From: Labia minor
Taxonomy: Eukaryota > Arthropoda > Insecta > Dermaptera > Spongiphoridae
NCBI GenBank assembly: GCA_963082975.1
Contig: OY720348.1
Span: 71,697,719 to 71,761,718, forward strand
DNA: 64,000 nt
Direction of reading: 5' to 3'
In this document: in pieces, positions 1 through 13,091 of the stretch
Layout: every line of letters begins with the position of its first letter
Numbering within the stretch: the first letter of the stretch is position 1
Notes under the pieces: generated by a model
Database searches by the model: none
What the model saw: only the letters and a program-made list of their open reading frames with translations
Told to the model about the DNA's origin: nothing
Translations under genes and position numbers: made by a program

Positions 1-1146
1 CTTTTACAAACATTCATAATTTCATAGTAAAAAATTGAATTATTTTATTTTTCAGTTTGCTAAAAAATAAAATAAAAAAGAATGTTATTCATAGATTTGA
101 TTAGGAAAAAAAAACAAAAAACAAAAAAAAAATATCGAACAATTTTTTTTTTGAATTAAATAATTTTTGTGGATGTTTATGAAATGTGAAACAAATTTCC
201 CTGTTAGGAGAATTTTAGGTTTTGAAAAATTGATTTAAAGGAGATTTTTTCAAAATTATCCATATTGAAATTTTCCATCATTCTTTCTTATTTTAAAGAA
301 AATAAAAACTTGAAAATTGCTAGGTTCATTCAAACTTCCCCTAATAATACCATCAAATTTATGAAATCAGAACTAGAACCATAGATTCACGATTCAGAAC
401 AAATAATAAAATAAATAAATAAATAAAAATATGCTTCTGAGAAATAAATTGCACCATTTATAACAAATATTAAAAAAAAACATTTTGATTTTGGTGTTAT
501 AATTAATCTTAATACTTAGTTTAACATTAATTAATTAATTTATTAAAGTTTTTTTGATGATTATCATGAAAAATCAAAGCTAAAATCATATTTAGGGAAT
601 ACGAGTATTTATTTTTTCGTTAGATACCGATACAAAAATTTGAATTTGAAAATGAATTCTTTTGGTTTTTGGTAAAGTAACCCTTTTTTAGTATAAATAG
701 TTGCTAGCTGATTCTATTATTAAAACATTAGCGCTTTCCAACATTTCAAATTGTATTTAATACACATAAAAATCAAAAACAAAAAAAATTGTATTACAAT
801 ATTCTTGTCATCTCTCTCCCTCCCTTCCCCCCAAAAAAAAACAAAACAAAACAAAACAAATATAATATTTTTTAGGCGAGAAGATTAAATTATCAATGTT
901 TGGTTCGAATCATTATATTGAAATTAACTTCGATTGAATTGATTTTGGTTATTTTATTATTATTATTATTATTATTATTTTTCAAAATTGAATATGCGTT
1001 TTCCAATGAAAAATTTTAGAACTGGCATACGAAAGTAATGAAAGGATTTAGGATATTAGAAAATCTGGATTAGAAACCAAATAAAACCAACTTTTGGATC
1101 GATTCTGTTTTGTTTGGATTCAACAATTGGTATCCATTATAACAAT

Positions 1147-1260
1147 CAGGGCCCGCTTTAGAGGGCGGCAAACCAGGCATTCTTCTGGGGCGGCAAATCG
1201 GAACGGCGGCATTTTGTTTATAAATATAATAAATTTTACGAAAATAGGGGCGGCTATTTA
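1147..1260 (+). mobile_element. hAT-like MITE fragment (GGCGGCAAACC family)
   Basis: It starts CAGGGCCCGC and holds TTTAGAGGGCGGCAAACC. The same core recurs in reverse complement at about 48880-48912, also just inside a CAGG end. This style of terminus (CAGG plus a GC-rich subterminal stretch in AT-rich DNA) is typical of hAT-type non-autonomous elements. The second terminus was not found, so this is a fragment or a degraded copy. Confidence 0.4.
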
Positions 1261-1310
1261 TTGGCTTAGAATTTGGATTGAAGTACAAGTATGGTTGGCG
1301 TATCGATTCA

Positions 1311-1359
1311 ATGTGTGCTCCATTGTTGAGTTGTGTCATGTTGGCGTTGTTTCTCCATG
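1311..1359 (+). CDS. possible signal-peptide exon of the CUB gene
   Basis: The ATG at 1311 opens a hydrophobic stretch, MCAPLLSCVMLALFLH, that looks like a secretion signal. A GT at 1360-1361 would end the exon in phase 1, the phase needed to join the acceptor before 1451, giving Glu-Cys as the first CUB1 residues. The intron would be only 91 bases, the donor is weak and the signal peptide short. The alternative is a start exon upstream of the window. Confidence 0.25.
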
Positions 1360-1450
1360 GTGGGATTGTGGGATTGGATTTTGTAAACCAAGCGACCCGT
1401 TCGCCGTCCACATTCTCCACAAATCCCCAAGCTTGCAAACCTTCGCTCAG

Positions 1451-4364
1451 AATGCGACCGCACGTTCGTGAGTCGTCCCGGGGGACCTCTGAACGGGACA
1501 TTCACGGCACCGAGCTTCTTGAACCCGGAAGGGCATTCCCGGCAGTGCATCTACACGTTCCTGGCCGGACCCCGGCAGCGCGTCGAGCTGATATTCACGG
1601 CGTTCAGCCTGCGAGGCACCCCACCTGAGTAAGTGACAGGAACTTTCAACCCCCTCCATAGACACGGAACTCCCTCCGCTTCCACGGCACTCCTTTATTG
1701 CCACCATCCAAGCCTCCTTTATAGCCACCATTGAACCAACCACTCGAAACGATCACCAACCCACCACCAACACACTCAATTGTTCATAGAATATTGTATT
1801 CAATTGTTCACCCTCACCCCCTCTTTTTCTCTCCCATTAGAATACGATAATTAACAAATAAATTAATATAACACTGCAACTTGCGATAATAAATATTACT
1901 ATTTTTTTTTAATTGAAAATCATATTTCAACTTAATTTTCTACACACTAAACCGAAATTACTTATTATTTTTTACTAGAATTTAAATATTACCTAGTAAA
2001 ATTTATCTTAATCTAATTTTTAACTTTCATTTGTCAATTTTTCATAAAAAAAAATATAAATAAATAATAAAAATTATTTTTCACTATCGTGATCCAACAT
2101 TTGAGTAGTTATTTACTTATTTAAGATATACCTATACCTTCTCTATTATGAACAGCTTCAGTTCATATTATAATTACTAAAACTGCTTATTGTTATAGAA
2201 CAATTGTTATTATTTTCCAATAGCTTATTAGAATTATATTGGTATTATAGTTGATTTATTCGTATGTTTATAAATCCTTGTACTTTTTTTAATTAAATAA
2301 TAATAATATTATTAATAATACACTTTAACCTTTGGAATAATTTAAAGTCACATTTTCACAAGCATTGTTATCAAAATTATTTAAAAAAATTCCAATTGTT
2401 TACTTTTAAATTGTTTCTATATTGTTGCACATAAAAATGTGGTTTTAAAAAACAACTTTATATTTTTATGGGCTTTCCAACATTTTTTAATACAAAAACT
2501 AACTTTTCTTTTTTTTTTTTTAATTAAATATTATATAAGTTTAATTTTTATTTATTCATTTCATAAATATTTCATTGTTTTTGGTTTCTTTTTTTTAACC
2601 CTCTAAATTAATAATTTTGGTATTAACAAAATAATTGATAAAATAAAATATTCAAAATTACAAATACTAACATAAATGATCTTTATAATTATTTTTAGAT
2701 GGCTAACATTTGTGTTTTTTGGAGAATTCAAAATTTATACATCATTAATATGGTACATCAATGAGTGATCAGTGACAGGCTAAATTTGTCCAATATAATT
2801 CTATTTATGTCATTTGCATGCCATTTGAGATTTACACTAATATATATATATACTAATGTATATATATATATATATGTGCATATTAATGAGATAACAATGT
2901 TCTCGTGGTCCCGGGTTCAAGTTCCGGACCTGATAAGGGAATATCTCTAGCTGGGTTAGGAAGCTACTCTGATCAAGAAAATCAAGGTAAAAGAAGATAG
3001 GACCCGTTCTACTGATCATAGGACATCTAATTGATAGAACCGAAATATGATAGGCGTTTTCCTTGCATAGGACGTACAAAAGTCAGAGTTTTTTTTAATT
3101 GAATTTAATTAAAATCTGTAAAAAAGAAACATGAAGAAATTTTGAATTTATGAATCGTAATTGAATTAGAATTGGAAATATTTGGATATATCAGATGAAT
3201 CGATTAATAAAGAAAACTTATAAGCTTGTAGAATTCAATGTAGTTCAGAATGTAATGGTATTTTAAAATAGAATTTAGGAATAGAAAAAACCACGGGGGA
3301 ATGGCGAAGATTGCATAAACGGAAATAACATAACCTCAATCCTTCCCTCCAATAGACAGTATATTGAAAGAGATTACGATAAACGGGACACGTACTAAAG
3401 AAAGATTAGTGGGAAGATAGGAAAACCAACTGACAAGGTGAGCAGATAATATAAAGTAAGATGGGAAGGCATTGGGACAAGATAGGAATTGGATGTAAGA
3501 ATAATTAAAGGTTAAGGATGACGGATGGGTTGTACTTGGCTATTTCAGTAAAATTCTTTAGATAAAAAGATAAACACGTAATTAAAACAAACTTTTCGCT
3601 TATAAATCTTGATTATTTCAAATTTTTGTTTATAAATGGATTAAATTTAGCATTCCAATGTGTTTATCACAATTTTCTTAAGAATTATAATATTCACCAT
3701 CCTAATTTTGAATTTTCACAAGGTAATAGTTTGATAATTTTTCATACCGTGTAAATCCACTCACCCCTTTAAAATATTCATATAAATAATTTTGGGTTGT
3801 CACTTGAAGTGAAAGAAATTTGAAAATGTATGAATCCATCTATAATGGAAATTTCATTTCTTTCGTATACAGGGAGTACAAATTCTTAATGAATCTATGT
3901 TAAGATTAAATTTGATGTCTATTCTCATCTTTTTCTTATCCCCCATGCGAATTTCTCTGAGATATACAATAAAAAGTATGAAAATATCCATATGAAAAAA
4001 TGACATCCTATAAATCCATCTTTCTTAAATTCTGATTGAGGAAGATTTGACATAATTATTTATTTATATCCCCATTTTGTGGATTAATGAATTAAATGAT
4101 TTATTCAAAAGTGGCAAAAGTTCAAGTTTTGCAAATGAATTGGCGCCTGTCTACCACAGATCACTGTTAAGAGGTGTACCTTGAAAATTTGTGACATTCA
4201 TTACCCGACCCAGTTGGAAAGCCCGACAGGTTATGCATACATTGAACAGCAATTCGAACAAACAAAAATGTCAATCCTACCCATAGGATATTAATTCTAA
4301 GTATATTAAAGAAAAAAAAATAACACATGAAAAAACATTGGTTATTTTCTATATACTAATATAT

Positions 4365-4408
<44 letters not shown>

Positions 4409-4642
4409 AATTTGAAATATAATTCCTATAACATTAGTACAACTGTCGACAAAAGTTAGAAAAGTAATATAAATAAAATATTATTATAAGGATGTGACTT
4501 TTAGAAAACCAAATAATACCAAATAATACAAATGTAGAAAGGAGTTAAAATTTTGATTAAATTACTTAAATATTATACAACAGCTAATCCTCAATAGCTT
4601 TCATTTTATATTATATAAATTTATGAACAACTTAAACATCCA

Positions 4643-4686
<44 letters not shown>

Positions 4687-5232
4687 GTCTTATATTTTAA
4701 ATTTACACATTAGTATATAGATAAATATATATATTTATATATATTATGAAAATTTATTTTCGGGCTATTTTTCACATGTTTTTATGACTTTTGAGTCTCG
4801 AATTTTCGGTGCCATTTCCAAAAGAATTTTGAGAAGAGTATTTTGTGATTTTGGACCTTAGTCTGTGTAACCAAGAGGCATTGTTGTAATTGTTTGTTGA
4901 ATGGGTGGGGATTGTTTAACTTCCTGCGTTCTGAAGAATCCTTGGCACTAACACTGACACTGACACTAACACACTTCCGACTTGTACCATACCTGCTGTG
5001 GTGCGAGCCCGATCAAGTGAAAGATTACCCATCCAAACAACACAAAATACCATCATGGGCTCTTGGTCTGATAGATTAACACCTAAAATCTCAAAACTTC
5101 CCTTCTCACAATTCTTTGAAAAAGAGCGCCAAAACGAGGGTGGAAATTTGAAATTCAAATCTCAAAAAACGTGAAAAATATCCCAAAAATGACTTTTCAT
5201 AATAAAATCTTTTTAAGGAAGCATAAACGAAC

Positions 5233-5276
<44 letters not shown>

Positions 5277-5973
5277 CTAGGAAAATAATCCGATGGAACA
5301 AAAAATTTTCTACCAACGAATCCATTTTTATATTTTTTTAATTTCAGATTAATATCAAACAAACAACTCCAATTATTTAACTTTTTTTGTTATATTAATT
5401 AATTTGTAGTTGCGTTGCGCACATTTTTTTCTTTCATTTCCATTCACTCCTGAATTCAATTGAGTAATTATTTAAATCACAATTTTTCTCTTTCTCTCTC
5501 TCTCTCTCTCTCTCATTTACTTGCAATTAGTAAACCCTGTATCTTTTACTGCAGTGCTTTCTTTAACTATCATCTGTTAGAATTCCTATGTATAATAATA
5601 ATAATAATTATAATTGGGCATTTCATATAAAACATTTTAAAAGCAAATCTTAAAAACGAATTTTAAAAAAAGAAAAAAAGCGAAAGCCAGTTTTCTACCT
5701 AATCTAGCTAAAGTTATTATTAAAAATTTAAAGCAATTTAAAATCGCTCTAAATCTAATTTCTATGTAAAAACTAATAACCAATAAACTGATTTAATCTG
5801 ACGAGGGTCTAATAAATACTATTGTAGTCTAATAAATACTATTGTAGTCTCTCTCGCATGGTCTTTGGACTCATCTTGCTTGTTTATTGAATTCATGCAT
5901 GGCAAAACGTTTTCACATAATCATGTTCGTAGTTATTTCAGTGTTCTCATCTATTATCTATCTATTTGTTTAA

Positions 5974-6004
<31 letters not shown>

Positions 6005-6743
6005 ATTTCATATATCGGTCTTAGTAAAGCACACCAAATAATTCATTACTAATGGTAAGTGGGGAGACAATTCAAGTAAAGAATCCCATCCAAATTCATC
6101 TCCAAACAGGCCAAAAAATTTGCTTCTCATTTTTCCTCTCATCATTTCAATTCTATTCTATTCATATTAGCTTTGGGGAAGATCAAATAGAGAAAAGAAA
6201 AAAAAAACTTAAGTAGGGTAAAGCACACAGTCGTTGGCCCCCTTAAGCAATTCCTAGCAGTCTTTAATGAATATCTGCAAAATCTGTGTCAAATTAGGAT
6301 TGCAGAACATAGATACTATGAACATTCTGATGAATAAAAAAAAAATAATTTTCTCATGACATTTTCAATAAGTACCTTTAAAAAAAATCGTAAAAAATAC
6401 AGTTATTGGCCCCCTGTTATAGTTATTGGCCTAGGTATTCTATAGTTATTATACAACCATACAACCAACGATTACATAACCATAGTTAATAGCGCAATTT
6501 TTAATATAAAAATATCTTATAATTTGTGTTTTAGTGATAGGGGGCCAATGACTGCCTCGGGGCCAACGACTGTATACTTTACTCTACTTATTTATACTTT
6601 TCCTATTTAACACAAAAATAATAATAATAAAAAAATAATAATAATAAATACCAATACAACCTCATAATTCTTCATCCTTCTATAAATATTATATATTTAA
6701 ATATACACATCTATATACTTAATTATACACGTCTATATTTATA

Positions 6744-6786
<43 letters not shown>

Positions 6787-7202
6787 ATAAATTTTGTTCA
6801 AATGAAAACAATCGAAAATTGTTGAACGGGACACAACTAGTAGATTGTCCACTCATGTAATGAGCTTAATTTGATGTGTACGTGTGTATTAATAAAATGC
6901 ACGTGGCTAATGGAGATATTTTTGTTCGATATTTTTTTTTTCTTTATTTTTATTATTTATTTTTTTTTTTTTTTAATTTATTTATTTATTTTTTTTTTAT
7001 TTATTCTTTTTTTTATTTTTTTTTTTGTGTTTGATTGGATGTTGTTTTTTACTGCTTTTCCATGGCAGTGGATCAGCATCAGGAGTCTTGCCTGCGTGAG
7101 TACCATGCCTCAAATTTGTTATTGGATTCATTTCATCATCCTTTATTTCAAAAAAAAAAAAAAAATCAAAAAAAAAAAAAAAAAATTAAAAAAAAATTAA
7201 TT

Positions 7203-7239
<37 letters not shown>

Positions 7240-7574
7240 ATGGAGTGTATCTTTTAATGCCCTTCATTAATCTCTCTCTTTCTCTCTCTCTCTCTCTTAT
7301 CTATCACTTAGGCTCTTGCATGCTATCAACTTTTCTTTTTTTGATTTCTTGTGCGTCACGCTACGCACATTTATTATTCACCTTTCTATAGATTGAATAT
7401 CAATCGACTTGTTGATTATATTAATCATAGAAAAAATATGCTATTTGTGGGAATGCTTAATAATATATATATCTATTATAATAACACCAAATATATTATG
7501 TATATATATATGTATTTATATTTATTACTAAATAATAATTCAATAATATTAATAATAACCATCATAATAATACT

Positions 7575-7605
<31 letters not shown>

Positions 7606-8432
7606 TATTAATTGCATATAAATATTTCCTCTAAACCTATAAATTGATTAAAAAAAAGGATTATCTTCTTTTATTTACTTAACTTTTTAATGTCTAAATA
7701 TAAAATATAAAATATTATTTTATTGAAAAAAAAAAAAAAAAAAAAAAAAAAAATAATAAAATTTTAAAATAATCTATATAAATAATTTTTATCTTCACTT
7801 CCGTCCTTTAAATATGTTGTGCTCCCGCCTTTGCTACCTTCTTTAGTAGTACTCTGCATTAAATCAATGCATAATGAAATTGGATGTTTCAATGTTACTT
7901 CTTCCTATTGATTTGATTTGATTTGATTTATTTATTTATTTAAGTAAGAAAAGAAAAAAAAATACGCTTTGTCTCTCTATCTAATACTATTAGCGTTCCT
8001 AATTCTAAATGAAGAATAGTATCAGCCTTCCTGGGGGAAAGCATCTGAGGAATCCATCATCATAGTATAAAACTGGGACGGCTTTTAACAATCTTTTTTT
8101 TTTATTTCTTTCTTTTTATTGGATTGATTTGGATTGTACATTTTGTGAGTAAGGCTTGGGTGAAGATGTGTGTGTGTGTGTGGTGGGAATGGAGTTTGCT
8201 GATGGATACGGTATGTACAGGTGTATCCACGAATATATGGATGTGTATTCGGAGGTGCAACAACCGGACCCACGGGAACTTATCAACTCGCCCTTCGGGG
8301 GCCGCTACTGCGGTCCGATTCCACCCCGAAGGCGCATATCCTTATACCGCGCCCTTGCACTCAGCTTCTATACGGACAAGAATTTAAGTATGCCTGAATT
8401 GTTCGCCGGCAGATACAACTTCATCAATGATT
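1451..8432 (+). CDS. CUB domain 1 (two exons)
   Basis: Exon 1451-1628 opens in phase 1 with Cys-Asp-Arg-Thr and ends in phase 2 at a GTAAGT donor. Exon 8221-8432 continues with Cys-Ile-His-Glu-Tyr-Met-Asp-Val-Tyr, the usual CUB spot for the third cysteine and the 'D-x-V/I-x-Y' strand. Four cysteines are present (CDR, CIY, CIH, CGP). The first exon is GC-rich against its surroundings, as expected of conserved coding DNA. The intron between them (1629-8220) is 6.6 kb. Confidence 0.9.
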
Positions 8433-11400
8433 GTAAGTGAAATCCAAAATGGACATGTTGAACTAGGATGTCACAAAACAAAACAAACAAACAAACAATA
8501 TCTTATATAACTTATTAACCACATGTCTTTGAAATTATATACTATATTATTAATTTTTATTTATTTTAAATTATAACATGACATTTCACTGGTTTAGTGG
8601 TTAGCACGACAGTCAACCACACTCAACACTCGAGTTCGGGCCTAGGGAAATTCAATAATTAATCATTTCTCTTTAAAGTTATGCGTGATTCTCAGGGTCT
8701 ATCAGCAAATAATAATAATAAATAATTAAATTATTACATATAGCGAGATTTTATCCCTTGTTTCGTTGGTTACGGTTGGATCAAGAAGATAACCATTAAA
8801 TCAGTGATTCTCAAATTTATTTGGCATAACGCCCCCTTTTCAGAAAAAATATTACTCAGCTCCCTGTGGAAATTCATTTATTTTTTTAAATTTTAATAAC
8901 CATTAAATAAAAAGATATAATTATGTATTCATGGTTCTATATTTTTCGTAAAATGTAGTAAAGCAAGGTGTAAATTAGCAACATTGTTGTTTGAAATTAT
9001 TATTGACTATTTACTGAACTCAGAATAGATAGATAATAGTTTTCCCCAAATGCACCTGTGGCCATCACCGCCTCCCTGGATTGCTGTAGCACCCACGCTC
9101 ACTTTGGGAATCAGTGCATTCAACCAAATAATCTTTACAATCATAAAATTTATTTTATGCGCATTCTAGTTGCTACACAATCACAAGTAGAATACTTCTT
9201 CTAAAGTGAAGATGGTGTAACAACCGAAATGCGCTCATCATACAAAAATGTCCTAGATATTGTAACATCATTAAATGCTTAATTATAAATTATTCTTAAA
9301 CAAGCTTTATATTTTTAAGTTTAATTTTAATTTACATAAATCCTAAGGTTAAATCTATTAAATCCATAAAATTTGTGATTATAAAGACTAATTCATATAA
9401 ACAATTTATAGATTTGTCTTTATTTTTATTTGTTTGAAACGTATCAACTCTCGCAAAGTCTATTCCGTTAGAAACAATCACATGACAGTTTCTGTAGTAT
9501 AATATCTACTCATAGAATATATTTCTCTGTTTCTAGCCGAATATGAAATAGGCACTCCTGTTCCCAACCCTCCATGTAGCTTCACTGTAAATGGCACTGC
9601 TAAGCGGCAGGGAGTGATCGTTTCACCTACGTATCCTGGAGCTTATCCGAAAGAACTTAGTTGTAGCTATCAATTTGTCGGGATAGAAGGTCAACGGGTC
9701 CGGTTAGAGTTTCGCGATTTTGATCTCTTTTTCGGTGGTATGCAGTGAGTATCCTTGATTATATGAACATCACTTGATTCTACATTAACTGGTCCACTAA
9801 TTTTATTATTAAATGTGACATTTTACAGTTGCCCATTCGATTATGTTAAAGTATTCGATGGTTTGGATACCGAAGCGGCTGTCATTGGTACCTATTGTGG
9901 CCAACAACGGAATTTGGTTCTTTATTCGTCAGAGTCTTCACTTTTAGTAACTTTTGTTACACTTCAACGAACTGCCAATACTCAAAATCGAGGCTTTAAA
10001 GGAATTTTTGAATTCAGTGAAAGTTTTGTCAAATTAGGTGAGTAATAATTAAGAAATATAAAAAATATATCAAATATTCAATAATACAATAAGTAATAAA
10101 ACAGTTTACAAATTAAAGTACGGAATAATAATTTATCTATATGGAATAGTTTCAGAATACTAAAAAGACAAAATGTATTTAGTTATTTTAATGTATATGA
10201 TAGGAATCTCCTTCCTTATTCTTTCTTATCCAAACTCACTTCTTGGAGAATTTTATCAAGTTTCCTTTATCTATGAAAATTAGTTATAAATGTCACAAAA
10301 TGGATGAATAGATTTTCTAGTTTTTGATTATAAAATTAATTTTCATTAATAATACAAAAAATGTAACTGAGTGAGTTTAATATGATATTAATAGGCTATG
10401 TTTCATTATTTAGAAGAGAGAATGGGGGGGGGGGGGGCGGGATTTGATTTTAAAACTGAAGGAAATGACATGAAAAAGTATGCTCATTGGTAAACCCAAA
10501 ACCTTAGAGAATAAATAATAGATATGTATCGATAAAATTTTCTTTCTTGTCCATAAAAATTAGAAATTATAAAAAAAATTAAAATAATTAAAACATTAAT
10601 TTTAAATAATGAAAAAAAGCAAAATTATAAATGATTTAGTTCAAAATGTGGTAAATCATACTATACAATGTAAAATTTCCATTAAACAAATCCTAATCCT
10701 ATTAGCCTTATGATACAATATTTTAAGAATAATTATGTGAATAGGAATAAAAAATATTTATCGATATTGATTATATATATATAATATATAATATTAGACG
10801 CCTCGTAGGATGTTGGTTATCAGTGTTAGCTCACATTCTCTTGGTCCCGGTTTTAAGTCCCGGGCCTGGCAAGGGATTTTCTCTAGCTGGCGTCTATGGG
10901 ATGAAGTCAGCCCAGCCTCCGAGACCAAAATTGGGAAGCTACTTGATAAAAAGTAGCGCCTCCGATCAAGAAAACCAAGATAAAGATTGATAGGACCCAT
11001 TTTACCGATTATAGAACACCTTTAAATATAAGCGATTTGATAGGCGCTGTCCTAGTGTAGGATATACAAAAGTCATAGGTTATATATATATATTTATATA
11101 TATTATTCCATATATTTATTATTATTTATTAATTATTATAAATAACCTAATTCTTTTTAGATAAATTATTTTTATAAATATATTTATTCCAGATTTTATT
11201 GGGAAAAATGACGGTGAGCACATCCGGGGCTCTGAATGTGATCAAAAAATTTTAAGTAAAAAAAAATCAAGTGGTTTTGTATTTAGTCCTAATTATCCAT
11301 ATCCATATATTCCTAAAATTGTTTGTCGATATTTTATCTACGGCATGCAAGACTCTCAACATTTAGAACGAGTTCGTCTCAATTTTACCAAATTTGATAT

Positions 11401-13058
11401 TCCAAAAGGAGAAAAAGGAGAGTAAGTTTATTATTCTTATTCTTCTTCTTATTATTAAAATAAATAAATACACTAATAAAAAAAATAGTCTTATCTTTTG
11501 TTGATTTGTCTATTTCAGCTGCAGTGATGGTTATCTAAAAATTTATTTGAAAGGGCAGGAAGCAACCGATTCCTATGATAAATTTGATCATGAAATGTGC
11601 GGTGATGAAAGTAAACCGAACGAAGTGGTATCCGATGGACCGCGCCTGGTTATGGTTTTCTCGAGTGGTGAACTACAGGGTCGGGGTTTCAAAGCCAAAT
11701 ATACCTTCGAGACAGGTAACTTTATAATAAAAAAAGAAACAAAAATCAAGCTTTCCAAATATAAATATCTATAAAGTATTTCGGATGGAAAATTTCAATG
11801 AGATAGAAACCAAATCTGATCTGATCTTAAGTAACGGTATTTCACTTTTCAAATTATAGTGTCAAGTACATCCTCCAATTCATATGTCAATTGTGGGTCA
11901 TTTATAATAACATTTCAAGAGCAAATCGGGGTTGCAAATTGATCTTATTTTTTTTTCTTATCCAATCATAGAGTAATTGGATGCGATTTGATAATCTAAA
12001 ACCCTTGTCAAGGTCTTCCAATGGATTCTTCCTTTCTGTCCCATTATTTAATTAAATTCACAAGCAATCATTCTAGCTTTTATTAGAGGTACAATAGAAT
12101 CAACGATGAGAGAGGTTTCTATATCCGCACTAACCCAACAGACTAACATTCAATTCATTGTTCATTAAAACTCATCACAAAAGAAAAAAAAATGATTTAA
12201 AAAATAAGCGAAAAGAAAAAACGATTAGAATACCATAGAACACCTTTTTTTCGCAATGTGGATCGCGAAGAATATGCTGGTATAATTCAAAATAAGTAAT
12301 AAAAAATATTGGATATCGTATCTAATTTCAGAATAAAATTAACGACAAAATATTGGATATTGTACATAATTATAGAATAAAATTAATGACATTACCTGCT
12401 AATTTGAAATTGTTATGCATTTAAGAAAGAACAATATATAAAACAAATTTTACTTCATTTACAAAAGTTCTAAATGAATAAAATTGTAAATTTACTTTTA
12501 TTACTTATATTTTTATATATAATTATTTTGCAATTTTGTGTATGAAATAAACAAACAAATCACTATTTTTTTTAATGTTATTTAAATGGATATACAAATA
12601 AATGTCTTTTTATAAGGGAAATCACGAAAAATTTTAAAATCTCGTACCGGGCCAGGTTACAAAAATTTCTATAAGAAATTATCAGTGATCTTAAGTAATA
12701 ACAACTACAAAAAGGATTTATTTATTCAATTTAATAAAATAATACTAATAATAATAATATTCTATCTATTTATCTCTGTGGCTCTAAGGAACTCGAAAGT
12801 TCTTGGTCGCAGCTGCCACATTTCTACATGTTCCACTTTCCTGAACTACACCCATCCAACTCCTACCCTCTCCCATCTCCCTCACGTCCTTTCCTACATT
12901 GTCCACCGAACGCGCCCGAGGTCTTCCAACTGTAAGTTTCCCAATCGGTCTCCCCACCAATATATTTTTCACTCTTTCCTCTCCCATTCTTGCCACATTT
13001 CCTGCGTTTCGATTTTATAACCCTAACTGTCTGGAGATACAGAGAGGTCATGCAATTC

Positions 13059-13091
<33 letters not shown>

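Larger units (their letters stand above)
1..1450. other. 5' flanking sequence or intron of the CUB gene
   Basis: This stretch is AT-rich with short A/T runs and an (ATT)n tract near 955-980. No convincing exon is visible apart from the low-confidence signal-peptide candidate at 1311-1359. Longer open frames here do not resemble proteins and overlap a transposon-like fragment at 1147-1260. It may be an intron whose upstream exon lies outside the window, because the first sure exon at 1451 opens behind a splice acceptor in phase 1. Confidence 0.6.
1629..8220. other. intron within CUB1, repeat-filled
   Basis: Starts GTAAGT and ends GTACAG. It contains a SINE at 2895-3093, a foldback element near 4740-5210, a terminal-inverted-repeat element at 6210-6590, long (AT)n tracts near 4367, 4647, 5237 and 6750, poly-T and (AAT)n near 6940-7240, and a CT-rich microsatellite near 7272. 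Nothing resembling another exon was seen. Confidence 0.8.
8433..9536. other. intron between CUB1 and CUB2
   Basis: GT-AG intron holding a tRNA-derived SINE-like repeat at 8585-8730 and a hAT-like MITE at 8802-9116. The remainder is ordinary AT-rich sequence. Confidence 0.85.

Noticed and set aside
6871-7611. Several open frames rich in Phe, Lys, Ile and Asn
   Set aside because: They translate poly-T, poly-A and AAT microsatellites.
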